From contig JAJXSV010000032.1 in NCBI GenBank assembly GCA_021784375.1, positions 1-14,639 on the forward strand: DNA of 14,639 nucleotides, given 5' to 3'. Made by a program: the position numbers and the translations under genes. Below are positions 1 to 5,935 of the stretch, in pieces. The number at the start of each line of letters is the position of its first letter. Position 1 is the first letter of the stretch. The DNA is from Actinomycetes bacterium. GTDB taxonomy: Bacteria; Actinomycetota; Actinomycetes; S36-B12; UBA5976. The notes under the pieces are model-generated. The model searched no databases, was not told the DNA's origin, and saw nothing but the letters and a program-made list of their open reading frames with translations.

Positions 1-187
1 GCTCGCCGTCGGCATCGAACACCAGCGAGTTCGCGACCTGACCCACCTCGATGTCGAGTTGCGCCGCAGCAGTGGCCGCGGTGGGGGAGCCCTCGAGGGT
101 CTCGATGATGCGCCCCTGCGCCCCTGCGCCGATGAGCGCCTCCTGCACGCGCTGCCCGTTCGGATGCATGGTCTCGATCTCGCGCAC
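1..187 (-). CDS. YbaK/EbsC-family aminoacyl-tRNA deacylase, 5' part only
   Basis: The minus strand encodes the N-terminal ~62 residues of a protein that runs off the left edge. It begins with a short lead, then MHPNGQRVQEAL, then a stretch ending in GQVANSLVFDADGE. This pattern (HPNG...V..AL...G...I.E......TA..AA..L....GQ...SLVF) is what I know from YbaK/EbsC/ProX-type trans-editing domains, which hydrolyse mischarged aminoacyl-tRNAs such as Cys-tRNA(Pro); the lysine often seen before SLVF is asparagine here. A GGAGGA Shine-Dalgarno (complement of 197-202) lies 9 nt before GTG at 187 and 3 nt before an alternative in-frame GTG at 193, so 187 is preferred. An ATG at 169 is also in frame. The catalytic part is outside the window, so substrate specificity cannot be judged. 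Family assignment is by memory of the conserved pattern. Confidence 0.8.
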   Translation of the reverse strand, partial: MREIETMHPNGQRVQEALIGAGAQGRIIETLEGSPTAATAAAQLDIEVGQVANSLVFDADGE

Positions 188-216
188 GTTCACTGTTCCT
201 CCGTCGGTCCGGCGCG

Positions 217-222
217 ATTCTA
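217..222 (-). promoter_or_regulatory. Candidate -10 box of the YbaK-family gene
   Basis: On the minus strand the hexamer TAGAAT (complement of 217-222) is a close match to TATAAT. It is placed so that transcription would start near 210, giving a leader of about 20 nt that contains the GGAGGA ribosome site. A weak TTCCGG lies 17 bp upstream. The assignment rests on the -10 match and position only. Confidence 0.35.
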
Positions 223-331
223 GGAGCCCGCCGAGGGCCCCGGAACAATGTGGCAGGCGCTGGCGTTGTCCCGCTCAGGACCGCGCACTGCGACGGCCCT
301 CGTACGTTCGCCCGACGACGATCGGAGTTGC

Positions 332-2026
332 ATGAACGAGCATTGGATGACCTCAGGCCAGGGGCACCCGCGTCGGTGGGCGGTCCTCGGCGTGCTCATC
401 GTGAGCCTGCTCATGGTCATTCTCGACACCAGCGTGCTGAACATCGCGCTGCCCACGATCCAGCGGGACCTGAACGCGTCGCAGAGTGACCTCATCTGGG
501 CCGTCGACGCCTACACGCTCGCCTTCGCCGCGCTGCTGTTCACGTGGGGCGTCCTCGGCGATCGCATCGGGCGCAAGAGGGTCCTGTTCGCAGGCATGGC
601 CGTGTTCGGCGCCACCTCGTTCGCGGCTTCGTTCTCCGCCTCTCCGTCCATCCTCATCGCCTGGCGTGTCGTGATGGGTGTCGCGGGTGCGGCCGTCATG
701 CCCACGACGCTCGCCATCATCACCGTGGTGTTCCCACCGCACGAGCGCGGGCGAGCCATCGGGATGTGGGCAGGCGCTGTCGGCGGTGCGATCGCCCTCG
801 GCCCCGTGCTGGGCGGCACCCTCCTCGAGCACCCGGAGTGGTCGCACTGGCTCACGCACAACAACTGGGGTTCGGTGTTCCTCATCAACATCCCGATTGT
901 CATCATCGGGCTGATCGGCATCTGGCGGGTCGTACCCGAGACGCGCAACCCGCATGCCGGCAGGCTGGATCTCAACGGCCTGCTGGTGTCCGTGGCCGGC
1001 CTCGTCTCCCTGGTGTACGGCATCATCCACGCCTCGGAACTGGGCCGCTGGGGCGACCGGACCGTCGTCGGTCCGATCATCGCCGGCATCGTGGTGTTGG
1101 CCTTCTTCGTGCGCACCGAGGCGAGGAGCACGCACTCGAGTTTCGACGTCACCCTGTTCCGGAATCGCGGCTACGCCGTGAGCCTCACCGCGGTGACGCT
1201 GGCCTTCTTCGCAATGACCGGCATCACGTTCACGCTCCCGTTCTACTTCCAGGTGATCCGCGGATTCTCGACGCTGGCTGCCGGATTCGCCTTCCTCCCC
1301 TTCGCGATCGGCCAGCTCATCGCTGCGCCGCGCAGCGCCCGGATGGTGGCCCGCTTCGGCTATCGCCGTGTCATGACCACCGGACTGCTCCTCGTCGCGG
1401 TCTCCATCGTCATCATGGGGCGACTGCAGGTGGACACGCCCATCTGGATCCCACTCGTCGCCTTCTTCATCTTCGGTTCCGGCATGGGGAACGTCATCGC
1501 GCCGGGATCGACCGTCATGCAGAATGTGCTCCCGCTCGCGCGGGCCGGCGCGGGATCAGCGGTCCAGAACACCGTCCGGCAGGTGGGCGGTGCACTCGGA
1601 GTGGCGGTCATCGGCACCGTGCTCGCCACCCAGTACGCGACGGCGCTGGCACCCGCGCTCGACAGGGTCACCCAGATGCCCGACGCGGCGAAGAGCGCAG
1701 CGCTGAAGTCGCTCATCGCGACAACGGAGATCGTCGGCAGGGCGACGGCGGCGGGCATGCCGTCGACGACTGCGCAGTCGCTCACCGCGCACGCCTTCGA
1801 TGCGTTCATCGCTGCCACGCACGACTCGCTGTACCTGTCGCTCGCGGCGATCCTGCTGGCGGCGGCAGCCATCGGGTTCCTGCTGCCCGCGATCCATCCG
1901 CCGACCAAGGCGATGGAACAGGGCGCGCCCGCAGCGGATGCGGACTCCACGGAGGCGCGGATCGAGCGCGAGGCAGCGGCATACCGCGCGGAGGCGGCCG
2001 AGGAGTACCGCGAGGATGGACGCTGA
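332..2026 (+). CDS. MFS multidrug efflux transporter, DHA2 (14-TM) family
   Basis: Encodes about 564 residues, the usual size for the EmrB/QacA-like DHA2 branch of the major facilitator superfamily: proton-driven efflux pumps with 14 membrane helices. Visible hallmarks are LDTSVLNIALPTI in the first helix, the motif A loop LGDRIGRKR near residues 75-84, and the antiporter motif C as GPVLGGTLLE near 157-166. Further helices continue to about residue 530, followed by a charged cytoplasmic tail rich in E, A and R. ATG at 332 is chosen because GGAG (324-327) precedes it, though with only 4 nt spacing. ATG at 347 is possible, and the longer reading from 248 adds a non-membrane stretch with no ribosome site. 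The gene is divergent from the YbaK-family gene and converges on modB with 4 bp between the stop codons. No regulator lies beside it, and the substrate cannot be told from sequence. Confidence 0.93.
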   Translation: MNEHWMTSGQGHPRRWAVLGVLIVSLLMVILDTSVLNIALPTIQRDLNASQSDLIWAVDAYTLAFAALLFTWGVLGDRIGRKRVLFAGMAVFGATSFAASFSASPSILIAWRVVMGVAGAAVMPTTLAIITVVFPPHERGRAIGMWAGAVGGAIALGPVLGGTLLEHPEWSHWLTHNNWGSVFLINIPIVIIGLIGIWRVVPETRNPHAGRLDLNGLLVSVAGLVSLVYGIIHASELGRWGDRTVVGPIIAGIVVLAFFVRTEARSTHSSFDVTLFRNRGYAVSLTAVTLAFFAMTGITFTLPFYFQVIRGFSTLAAGFAFLPFAIGQLIAAPRSARMVARFGYRRVMTTGLLLVAVSIVIMGRLQVDTPIWIPLVAFFIFGSGMGNVIAPGSTVMQNVLPLARAGAGSAVQNTVRQVGGALGVAVIGTVLATQYATALAPALDRVTQMPDAAKSAALKSLIATTEIVGRATAAGMPSTTAQSLTAHAFDAFIAATHDSLYLSLAAILLAAAAIGFLLPAIHPPTKAMEQGAPAADADSTEARIEREAAAYRAEAAEEYREDGR

Positions 2027-2030
2027 GGGA

Positions 2031-2822
2031 TCAGGTGCTGCCGAGCCAGTGCCCGCGCAGGGCGACGAGCACCGCCGCTGACACGCCCATCATCACCAGG
2101 CTCACCGCGATGGCCGCTGTCGGGTTCGATTCCAGCGCCAGGTAGACGGCGATGGGGAGGGTCTGCGTTCGCCCGGGGAAGTTTCCCGCGAAGGTGATGG
2201 TGGCTCCGAACTCGCCGAATGCACGCGCCCAAGCCAGGGCAACCGCCGCCACGACCGAGGGGCCGATCGACGGGAGCGTGACCAGCCGGAGCGCCTGCCA
2301 GCGGGTGGCGCCGGCCGATGCGGCGGCGTCGGAGAGGTCGGCATCCGCGTGCCGCAGCGCGGCCTCGAGCGTCAGCACGAGGAAGGGCATGGCCACGAAG
2401 GTCTGCGCCATCACCACGGCGACCGCGGTGAAGGGGATCTGCCAGCCGAACCATCGCCACAGCCATTGTCCGACCAGGCCATTGCGACCGAAGGCGAGCA
2501 GCAGGGCGACGCCTGCTACCACCGGCGGCAGCACGATGGGCATGGTGGTGAGCATCCGCAGCAGGCGCGTCCACGGTGCCGCTGAATGCGCGAGCACCGC
2601 GGCCAAGGGCATGCCGATGGCCAGGCTCACCAACGCCGAGCTGAGGGAGGTCCCCAGCGAGAGCATGATCGTCTGTCGCATGGTCGCATCGCCCAAGGTG
2701 CTTCCCAGCGACGCCCAGGGGGCGCGCACGAAGACCGCGAGCAGCGGCAGCGCGAGGAACGCAGTCCCCAGCGAGGCTGCCGCGGCGATGCGCAGCGGGG
2801 TGCGCTCATGGCGTAGCGGCAT
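2031..2822 (-). CDS. modB: Molybdate ABC transporter permease
   Basis: A 263-residue inner-membrane permease with about five to six hydrophobic helices. The diagnostic part is the cytoplasmic loop and following segment ARAFGEFGATITFAGNFPG then RTQTLPIAVY, which matches the ModB consensus and marks the surface that binds the ATPase subunit. PIVLPPVVAGVALL near residues 95-108 is also typical. The protein forms the membrane channel for molybdate (and often tungstate) delivered by ModA. Its ATG lies 2 nt after the modA stop with no good Shine-Dalgarno, so translational coupling to modA is likely. The energy-coupling ATPase ModC is not encoded here; the next gene is the convergent MFS transporter. 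A related sulfate permease (CysT/CysW) is the main alternative, but modA and the TOBE regulator next door favour molybdate. Confidence 0.92.
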   Translation of the reverse strand: MPLRHERTPLRIAAAASLGTAFLALPLLAVFVRAPWASLGSTLGDATMRQTIMLSLGTSLSSALVSLAIGMPLAAVLAHSAAPWTRLLRMLTTMPIVLPPVVAGVALLLAFGRNGLVGQWLWRWFGWQIPFTAVAVVMAQTFVAMPFLVLTLEAALRHADADLSDAAASAGATRWQALRLVTLPSIGPSVVAAVALAWARAFGEFGATITFAGNFPGRTQTLPIAVYLALESNPTAAIAVSLVMMGVSAAVLVALRGHWLGST

Positions 2823-2824
2823 CG

Positions 2825-3712
2825 CTACAGCACCGTGAAGCCGGCGGCGGCGAGGGCGGCTGCTCCCTTGTCGGACAGCACGAAGTCGATGAACGCCTGC
2901 GCCACCTGGGGCTGGGCACTGGCGCGCAACCGGGCGATCGGGTAGGTGGTGAGCGCATTCCGGTCCTTCGGGATCGGCAGCGCCTCGACACGGCTGCGGG
3001 CTGCCCTCGCATCCGAGACGTAGACGATCCCGGCGTCCACCTCACCCAATTCGACCTTGGTGAGCACGGACTTCACGTCCGGTTCATAGGTCACCGGAGT
3101 CACCTGCACGCCGGCGGCCGCGAAGACGGCGGCCGCGGTGACGCCACAGGGCACCTGCGCCTGGCAGATGGCGACCTTCACCGCGGGATCGGCGAGGTCC
3201 GCCACACCGCGCACGTGCGCCGGGTTCCCCGGTGGCGTCACGACGATCATGCGGTTCCTGGCGAAGGGGACGGCGGTGCGTGCCGCTCCCGCATCGATGA
3301 CCTGCTGCATGTTCGCGTTGCTCGCGGACGCGAACACATCGGCCGGTGCCCCGTTGTCGATCTGCTGTGCGAGCGCCGGGCTGCCGGCGAACGAGAAGGC
3401 CACGTGGGTCCGGGGGTTCACCGTGTGGAAGGCCGCGGCGAGGGCGGTGAAGGCCTCCGTGAGGGAGGCTGCCGCAAACACCGTGATGCTGCCGGACAGG
3501 CGGGAAGGAGCGACGCGGGGCGCCGTGACGGACCACCATTGCAGCCGCTTGCCTCGTCGCTCGCAGCGGTAATGCGTGTGCCCGCGCAGCACTCGCGCGC
3601 CCTGGCTGGCACAGGCCGAACCGGGCTTGATGGCAGCGGCGTGTGCGTCGACCGGCGTGGACAGCAACAGGAGGAGGGCGGCGCCCAGCGCCCAGCGACG
3701 ACGCGTGCTCAT
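2825..3712 (-). CDS. modA: Molybdate-binding protein with an N-terminal two-cysteine module
   Basis: A 295-residue exported solute-binding protein. Residues 1-26 are a Sec signal peptide (RRR, then a Leu/Ala-rich core, then a VDAHA-A type cleavage site) with no lipobox. Residues 27-62 form a small basic module starting IKPGSACASQG with cysteines at 34 and 50, a YRC and a GKRLQWW ending. It resembles short Cys-pair modules I recall in secreted actinobacterial proteins. From about residue 73 the ModA fold starts with GSITVFAAASLTEAF, followed by FSFAGSPALAQQIDNGAPADVFASA, the oxyanion-binding region, and VELGEVDAGIVYVSDA near the C-terminus. It captures molybdate or tungstate outside the membrane and hands it to ModB. 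The start ATG overlaps the stop of the upstream regulator (ATGA), and no Shine-Dalgarno is visible, so coupling is expected. ModA is usually lipid-anchored in Gram-positives; here the anchor is not apparent. Confidence 0.93.
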   Translation of the reverse strand: MSTRRRWALGAALLLLLSTPVDAHAAAIKPGSACASQGARVLRGHTHYRCERRGKRLQWWSVTAPRVAPSRLSGSITVFAAASLTEAFTALAAAFHTVNPRTHVAFSFAGSPALAQQIDNGAPADVFASASNANMQQVIDAGAARTAVPFARNRMIVVTPPGNPAHVRGVADLADPAVKVAICQAQVPCGVTAAAVFAAAGVQVTPVTYEPDVKSVLTKVELGEVDAGIVYVSDARAARSRVEALPIPKDRNALTTYPIARLRASAQPQVAQAFIDFVLSDKGAAALAAAGFTVL

Positions 3713-4119
3713 CGTGCAGCCGGGATCTCGACCGCCACGTTCGTGGACTTGACCGCGGCAACTGCGAGCATCCCCGGCACCAGGCCCAACTCGTCGGCGG
3801 CCTCGCGGCTGAGCAGGGACACCAGGCGATGGGGTCCGGACTGGATCTCCACCTGGGCCATGACCTTGTCCTTGACCACGCGTGTCACCAGGCCGGTGAA
3901 GCGGTTCCGGACGGAATGCGCGACCACCGCATCGGTGCCCCCGGAGGGATGCGCATCCGCCAGCTCCCGGGCGAAGGCGGCGAGGGCGCGGCCCTCGATC
4001 GCCTGCCTCCCGGCATCATCCAGCACGGCAGGCAGGCGGCCGGCGTCCACCCAGCGGCGCACCGTGTCGTCGCTGACGCCGAGGAGTTCGGCGGCATGGC
4101 TCAGGCGGTAGGTCATCAT
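3709..4119 (-). CDS. Molybdate-responsive regulator: HTH plus TOBE/Mop domain
   Basis: About 136 residues from ATG at 4119. Residues 4-30 (YRLSHAAELLGVSDDTVRRW, then VDAGRLP) are a MerR/excisionase-type helix-turn-helix. After a linker, residues ~69-131 form one Mop/TOBE domain: SVRNRFTGLVTRVVKDKVMA, then LVSLLSREAADELGL, then KSTNVAVE. Mop domains bind molybdate or tungstate oligomerically, so the protein is probably a sensor that controls the operon it heads; this is inference from domain make-up and position. It overlaps modA by 4 nt. It is not a ModE homologue (ModE has a winged helix and two TOBE domains). ATG at 4119 or 4116 is preferred because the HTH begins right after it. The longer reading from 4158 adds 13 residues that overlap the putative operator repeats. 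No strong ribosome site is seen for any of the three. Confidence 0.85.
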   Translation of the reverse strand: MMTYRLSHAAELLGVSDDTVRRWVDAGRLPAVLDDAGRQAIEGRALAAFARELADAHPSGGTDAVVAHSVRNRFTGLVTRVVKDKVMAQVEIQSGPHRLVSLLSREAADELGLVPGMLAVAAVKSTNVAVEIPAAR

Positions 4120-4123
4120 GGCG

Positions 4124-4174
4124 GCATACTGCCGCAAGTGCGGGGCGCACCGCAGCATATGTCCGCGAATGCGG
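4124..4174. promoter_or_regulatory. Tandem operator-like repeats, 31-bp period
   Basis: Two 20-bp direct copies, GCATACTGCCGCAAGTGCGG at 4124-4143 and GCATATGTCCGCGAATGCGG at 4155-4174, agree at 15 of 20 positions. Each contains CCGC and TGCGG, and the first contains the inverted repeat CCGCA-AG-TGCGG (4132-4143). The offset of 31 bp is about three helical turns, so both sites would face the same side of the DNA. They lie between the molybdate regulator and the divergent small gene, where they could control both directions. I infer binding by the HTH-TOBE regulator from position only. The two copies are visible in the sequence; the function is not proven. Confidence 0.5.
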
Positions 4175-4199
4175 AGACTTCTGCCGTGGAAGGCGGTGT

Positions 4200-4205
4200 T
4201 AGCCT
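4200..4205 (+). promoter_or_regulatory. Candidate -10 box for the leaderless small gene
   Basis: TAGCCT (within GTTAGCCT) ends 6 nt before the GTG at 4212. That is the spacing expected if the transcript begins on the start codon, a common arrangement in actinobacteria. No convincing -35 hexamer is seen; ACTTCT at 4177-4182 would have a 17-bp spacer. Confidence 0.4.
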
Positions 4206-4211
4206 CGTCCC

Positions 4212-4346
4212 GTGATGCAGGTGCTTGCCTTGGCCATGACGGCGTTCGCGCTCGCGCTGGCCGCGTCGGCGATCCGCAATCGTCGGAACATCCGCAGTTG
4301 CTGCGCGCGGGATGCCTCGTGCGACCTGCGCATGCGCGATGCCTGA
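4212..4346 (+). CDS. Small hypothetical protein, one membrane segment and CC motif
   Basis: An open frame starting with adjacent GTG and ATG codons (4212 and 4215) encodes about 44 residues. A hydrophobic helix QVLALAMTAFALALAASAI is followed by basic IRNRRNIRSCC and a polar tail with a third cysteine, ending DLRMRDA. The lack of a Shine-Dalgarno, together with a -10-like TAGCCT six nucleotides upstream, fits a leaderless message. The pattern of helix, RNRR, CC and DLRMR tail reminds me of short actinobacterial proteins of unknown function, though I cannot name a family. It would sit in the membrane by a single N-terminal helix, with the cysteines just beyond it able to bind metal or form a disulfide (inference). 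The gene lies between the divergent molybdate operon and the diguanylate cyclase. It could be spurious, but codon choice and promoter spacing argue for it. Confidence 0.55.
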   Translation: MMQVLALAMTAFALALAASAIRNRRNIRSCCARDASCDLRMRDA

Positions 4347-4357
4347 GGCCCTGTCAC

Positions 4358-4376
4358 CGCGCCTGTGAATGGCGCG
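4358..4376. repeat. Inverted repeat CGCGCC-N7-GGCGCG after the small gene
   Basis: A 6-bp perfect inverted repeat with a 7-nt loop starts 12 nt after the stop codon of the small gene, ahead of a possible -10 (TACGCT, 4387-4392) for the diguanylate cyclase. No T-tract follows, so it is a poor intrinsic terminator. It could be a weak terminator or an operator. A 10-nt direct repeat GTCACCGCGC at 4353-4362 and 4401-4410 brackets it. Confidence 0.3.
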
Positions 4377-4423
4377 CTGCCTGCCTTACGCTGAGCCGCA
4401 GTCACCGCGCGAGGGGGTGCACC

Positions 4424-5449
4424 GTGAACACGCCGTTGACGCGTGCCGAGCGCCTGACCTTCCGTCGTGAGCTTGCGAAGGCAGAGGCCCCACATGTGCT
4501 CGCCTGGGCTGCCGGCACCTTCGCCTCGTTCACCGTGCTCTACCTGCTCGTGGCCGGCATGTCGGTCTCCGTCCTGCTCCTGCATGCGTTGGAGGCGGCG
4601 ATCCTGCTTGCGGGCTCCGTGCTGTCACGCCTGTCGTCGGTACCGCCTCGGTCTGTGCCATGGATCCTGCTCGTGTGCGCCGAGTTGGTCGTGCTCGGTT
4701 TCTGCTACGAGAACTGGCGCGAGCCCTCCGCCATCGGCATGACCTTCCTCATCATCATCCTGGTGGCCTTCGGATCCTTCCTCCTCGATCAGGTGCTCAT
4801 GCTCGCCGGCTCGTTGCCCATGCTCATCGCCACCGCGGTGGTCGCGCACAGTTCCGATCCGCGGCAGTGGATCAAGTGGTCCGTCGCCGCCTTCGCCGCC
4901 CTGGTCATCGGCGGTGTGCTGCTGCGTACGCGGTTGCGCACGCTGGACGCGCTCGGCCAGGTGGTCGCGGTGAACAGTCGGCTGGCGGTGCACGATGTGC
5001 AGACGGGGCTGTTCAACCGGCGGGGTATCGACGAGCGCCTTCCCGCCCTCATCGCGCGCGCCGTGCGCGACGGTGGCGGGGTGTTCGCGAGCCTCATCGA
5101 CATCGATGGCCTGAAGCAGGTGAACGATCGCTTCGGGCATGCCGCGGGTGACGAGGTCATCGCGGCCGTCGCGTCGGTCCTGCGGCAGGTCGTGCGCCAA
5201 GGCGACCTCATCGGCCGATGGGGCGGTGACGAGTTCATCGTCGTGGGGGTCGGCGACCCCACCGACCCGGACGAATTCGCCCGACGGGTGCGCGCCCTCG
5301 TCGACATCGACGGCGAGCGCTGGGACGGCATGGTGAGCGTCGGCGCGGCCGTCACCAGCGGTGCGAGGTTCGACTTCGACGGTGTGCTCCACCGCGCTGA
5401 TGCGGACATGTACGAGCGTCGACGCACCCGCCGGGCGATGGCCAACTGA
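4424..5449 (+). CDS. Membrane-bound diguanylate cyclase (GGDEF domain)
   Basis: About 341 residues. The N-terminal half (roughly 25-175) carries five or six hydrophobic helices with short loops and no recognisable sensory domain. The C-terminal half is a GGDEF domain beginning near residue 188 (VQTGLFNRRGI). Its first metal-binding segment is LIDIDGLKQVNDRFGHAAGD (from residue 224), and the signature GGDEF is intact at 267-271. An allosteric inhibition site RQGD lies at 258-261, exactly five residues before GGDEF. It should therefore make cyclic di-GMP from two GTP, with product feedback inhibition; activity is inferred from intact residues. GTG at 4424 is chosen because GAGGGGG (4411-4417) lies 6 nt upstream and the membrane region starts soon after. 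The longer open reading frame from 4118 has no support. No EAL domain or c-di-GMP effector is encoded nearby. Confidence 0.93.
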   Translation: MNTPLTRAERLTFRRELAKAEAPHVLAWAAGTFASFTVLYLLVAGMSVSVLLLHALEAAILLAGSVLSRLSSVPPRSVPWILLVCAELVVLGFCYENWREPSAIGMTFLIIILVAFGSFLLDQVLMLAGSLPMLIATAVVAHSSDPRQWIKWSVAAFAALVIGGVLLRTRLRTLDALGQVVAVNSRLAVHDVQTGLFNRRGIDERLPALIARAVRDGGGVFASLIDIDGLKQVNDRFGHAAGDEVIAAVASVLRQVVRQGDLIGRWGGDEFIVVGVGDPTDPDEFARRVRALVDIDGERWDGMVSVGAAVTSGARFDFDGVLHRADADMYERRRTRRAMAN

Positions 5450-5477
5450 GGGCTGCGCCGACCCTCCGCCGCCTGGG

Positions 5478-5506
5478 TTGACACCGGGGAGGGGCTGGGG
5501 TTCACT
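5478..5506 (+). promoter_or_regulatory. Promoter of the SOS mutagenesis cassette
   Basis: A perfect TTGACA (5478-5483) stands 17 bp before TTCACT (5501-5506), a weak -10. Transcription would start near 5513, inside the LexA palindrome that begins at 5510. This is the classic layout for repression by steric block. The -10 match is poor, so the exact start is uncertain, but the -35 and the adjoining operator support each other. Confidence 0.5.
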
Positions 5507-5509
5507 TGG

Positions 5510-5537
5510 CGTCGTTCGAACACATGTTCGAACGACG
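5510..5537. promoter_or_regulatory. LexA/SOS box upstream of the DUF6504-dnaE2-dinB cassette
   Basis: The core TCGAACACATGTTCGA (5516-5531) is a perfect match to the actinobacterial/Gram-positive SOS box form TCGAAC-N4-GTTCGA. The palindrome extends well beyond the core: CGTCGTTCGAAC (5510-5521) and GTTCGAACGACG (5526-5537) are perfect 12-bp inverted arms around the spacer ACAT. It lies just after a TTGACA promoter element and about 100 nt before the first gene of the cassette. LexA binding here would silence DUF6504, dnaE2 and dinB until DNA damage activates RecA. LexA and RecA are not in the window. Confidence 0.9.
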
Positions 5538-5635
5538 GCGGCAGGCCCACATCCGGGCCGCACCTCCCGACAGCCCCCTCGGACCTTCCCTGGGTGAGGT
5601 GTCGCCGTCTCCGACGCGGTGGGCGGTGACCTTGC

Positions 5636-5929
5636 ATGACGAAACGTCCTCCGGGCGAGGTCACCGTCACCGCGGTTGACGGAGTCCCGACGCGCCTGCG
5701 CTGGCGCGATCGCTCCTACCTTGTGGAGCAGGTGCTCGCGCACTGGGTCGAGTCCGGCGCCTGGTGGCAGTTGGTGGCGCGCCGTGTCGGTACCGCCACT
5801 GCCGGTCACATCCCGCTGTCATGCACGGTGTGGCGCGTCGAGGCGCGCGGAACCCGGGGCAGCATCGTCGTCGACCTCGCGCACGATGCCGAGGCGGACC
5901 ACTGGTCGCTCGTCCGCCTCGCTGACTGA
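5636..5929 (+). CDS. DUF6504 family protein, first gene of the SOS cassette
   Basis: A 97-residue soluble protein with no signal or membrane segment. The recognisable features are the sequence RLRWRDRSYLVEQVLAHWVE near residues 20-39, GAWWQ after it, TVWRVEA near 64-70, and a final acidic VVDLAHDAEADHWSLVRL. This matches the small proteins of unknown function (DUF6504) that commonly sit directly before dnaE2 in actinobacterial mutagenesis clusters. Its biochemical role is not known to me; the conserved tryptophan-rich strand pattern suggests a small beta-rich fold. An in-frame TGA at 5627 leaves ATG at 5636 as the only plausible start. No strong Shine-Dalgarno is present, and an inverted repeat surrounds the start codon. 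The dnaE2 start follows after 6 nt, so the two are cotranscribed and probably coupled. SOS control is expected from the upstream LexA box. Confidence 0.85.
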   Translation: MTKRPPGEVTVTAVDGVPTRLRWRDRSYLVEQVLAHWVESGAWWQLVARRVGTATAGHIPLSCTVWRVEARGTRGSIVVDLAHDAEADHWSLVRLAD

Positions 5930-5935
5930 GGCGCC

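Noticed and set aside
544..2145. 533-codon plus-strand frame overlapping the first MFS gene
   Set aside because: Runs in another frame across the DHA2 transporter. The product is Arg/His-rich and has no membrane helices or family signature.
1360..2574. 404-codon minus-strand frame bridging modB and the MFS gene
   Set aside because: Out of frame with modB and antisense to the MFS gene. ModB in its own frame matches the family fully.
4625..5809. 394-codon minus-strand frame across the diguanylate cyclase and the LexA box
   Set aside because: It would cover the GGDEF gene, the SOS box and DUF6504 on the opposite strand, and its composition is that of a shadow frame.
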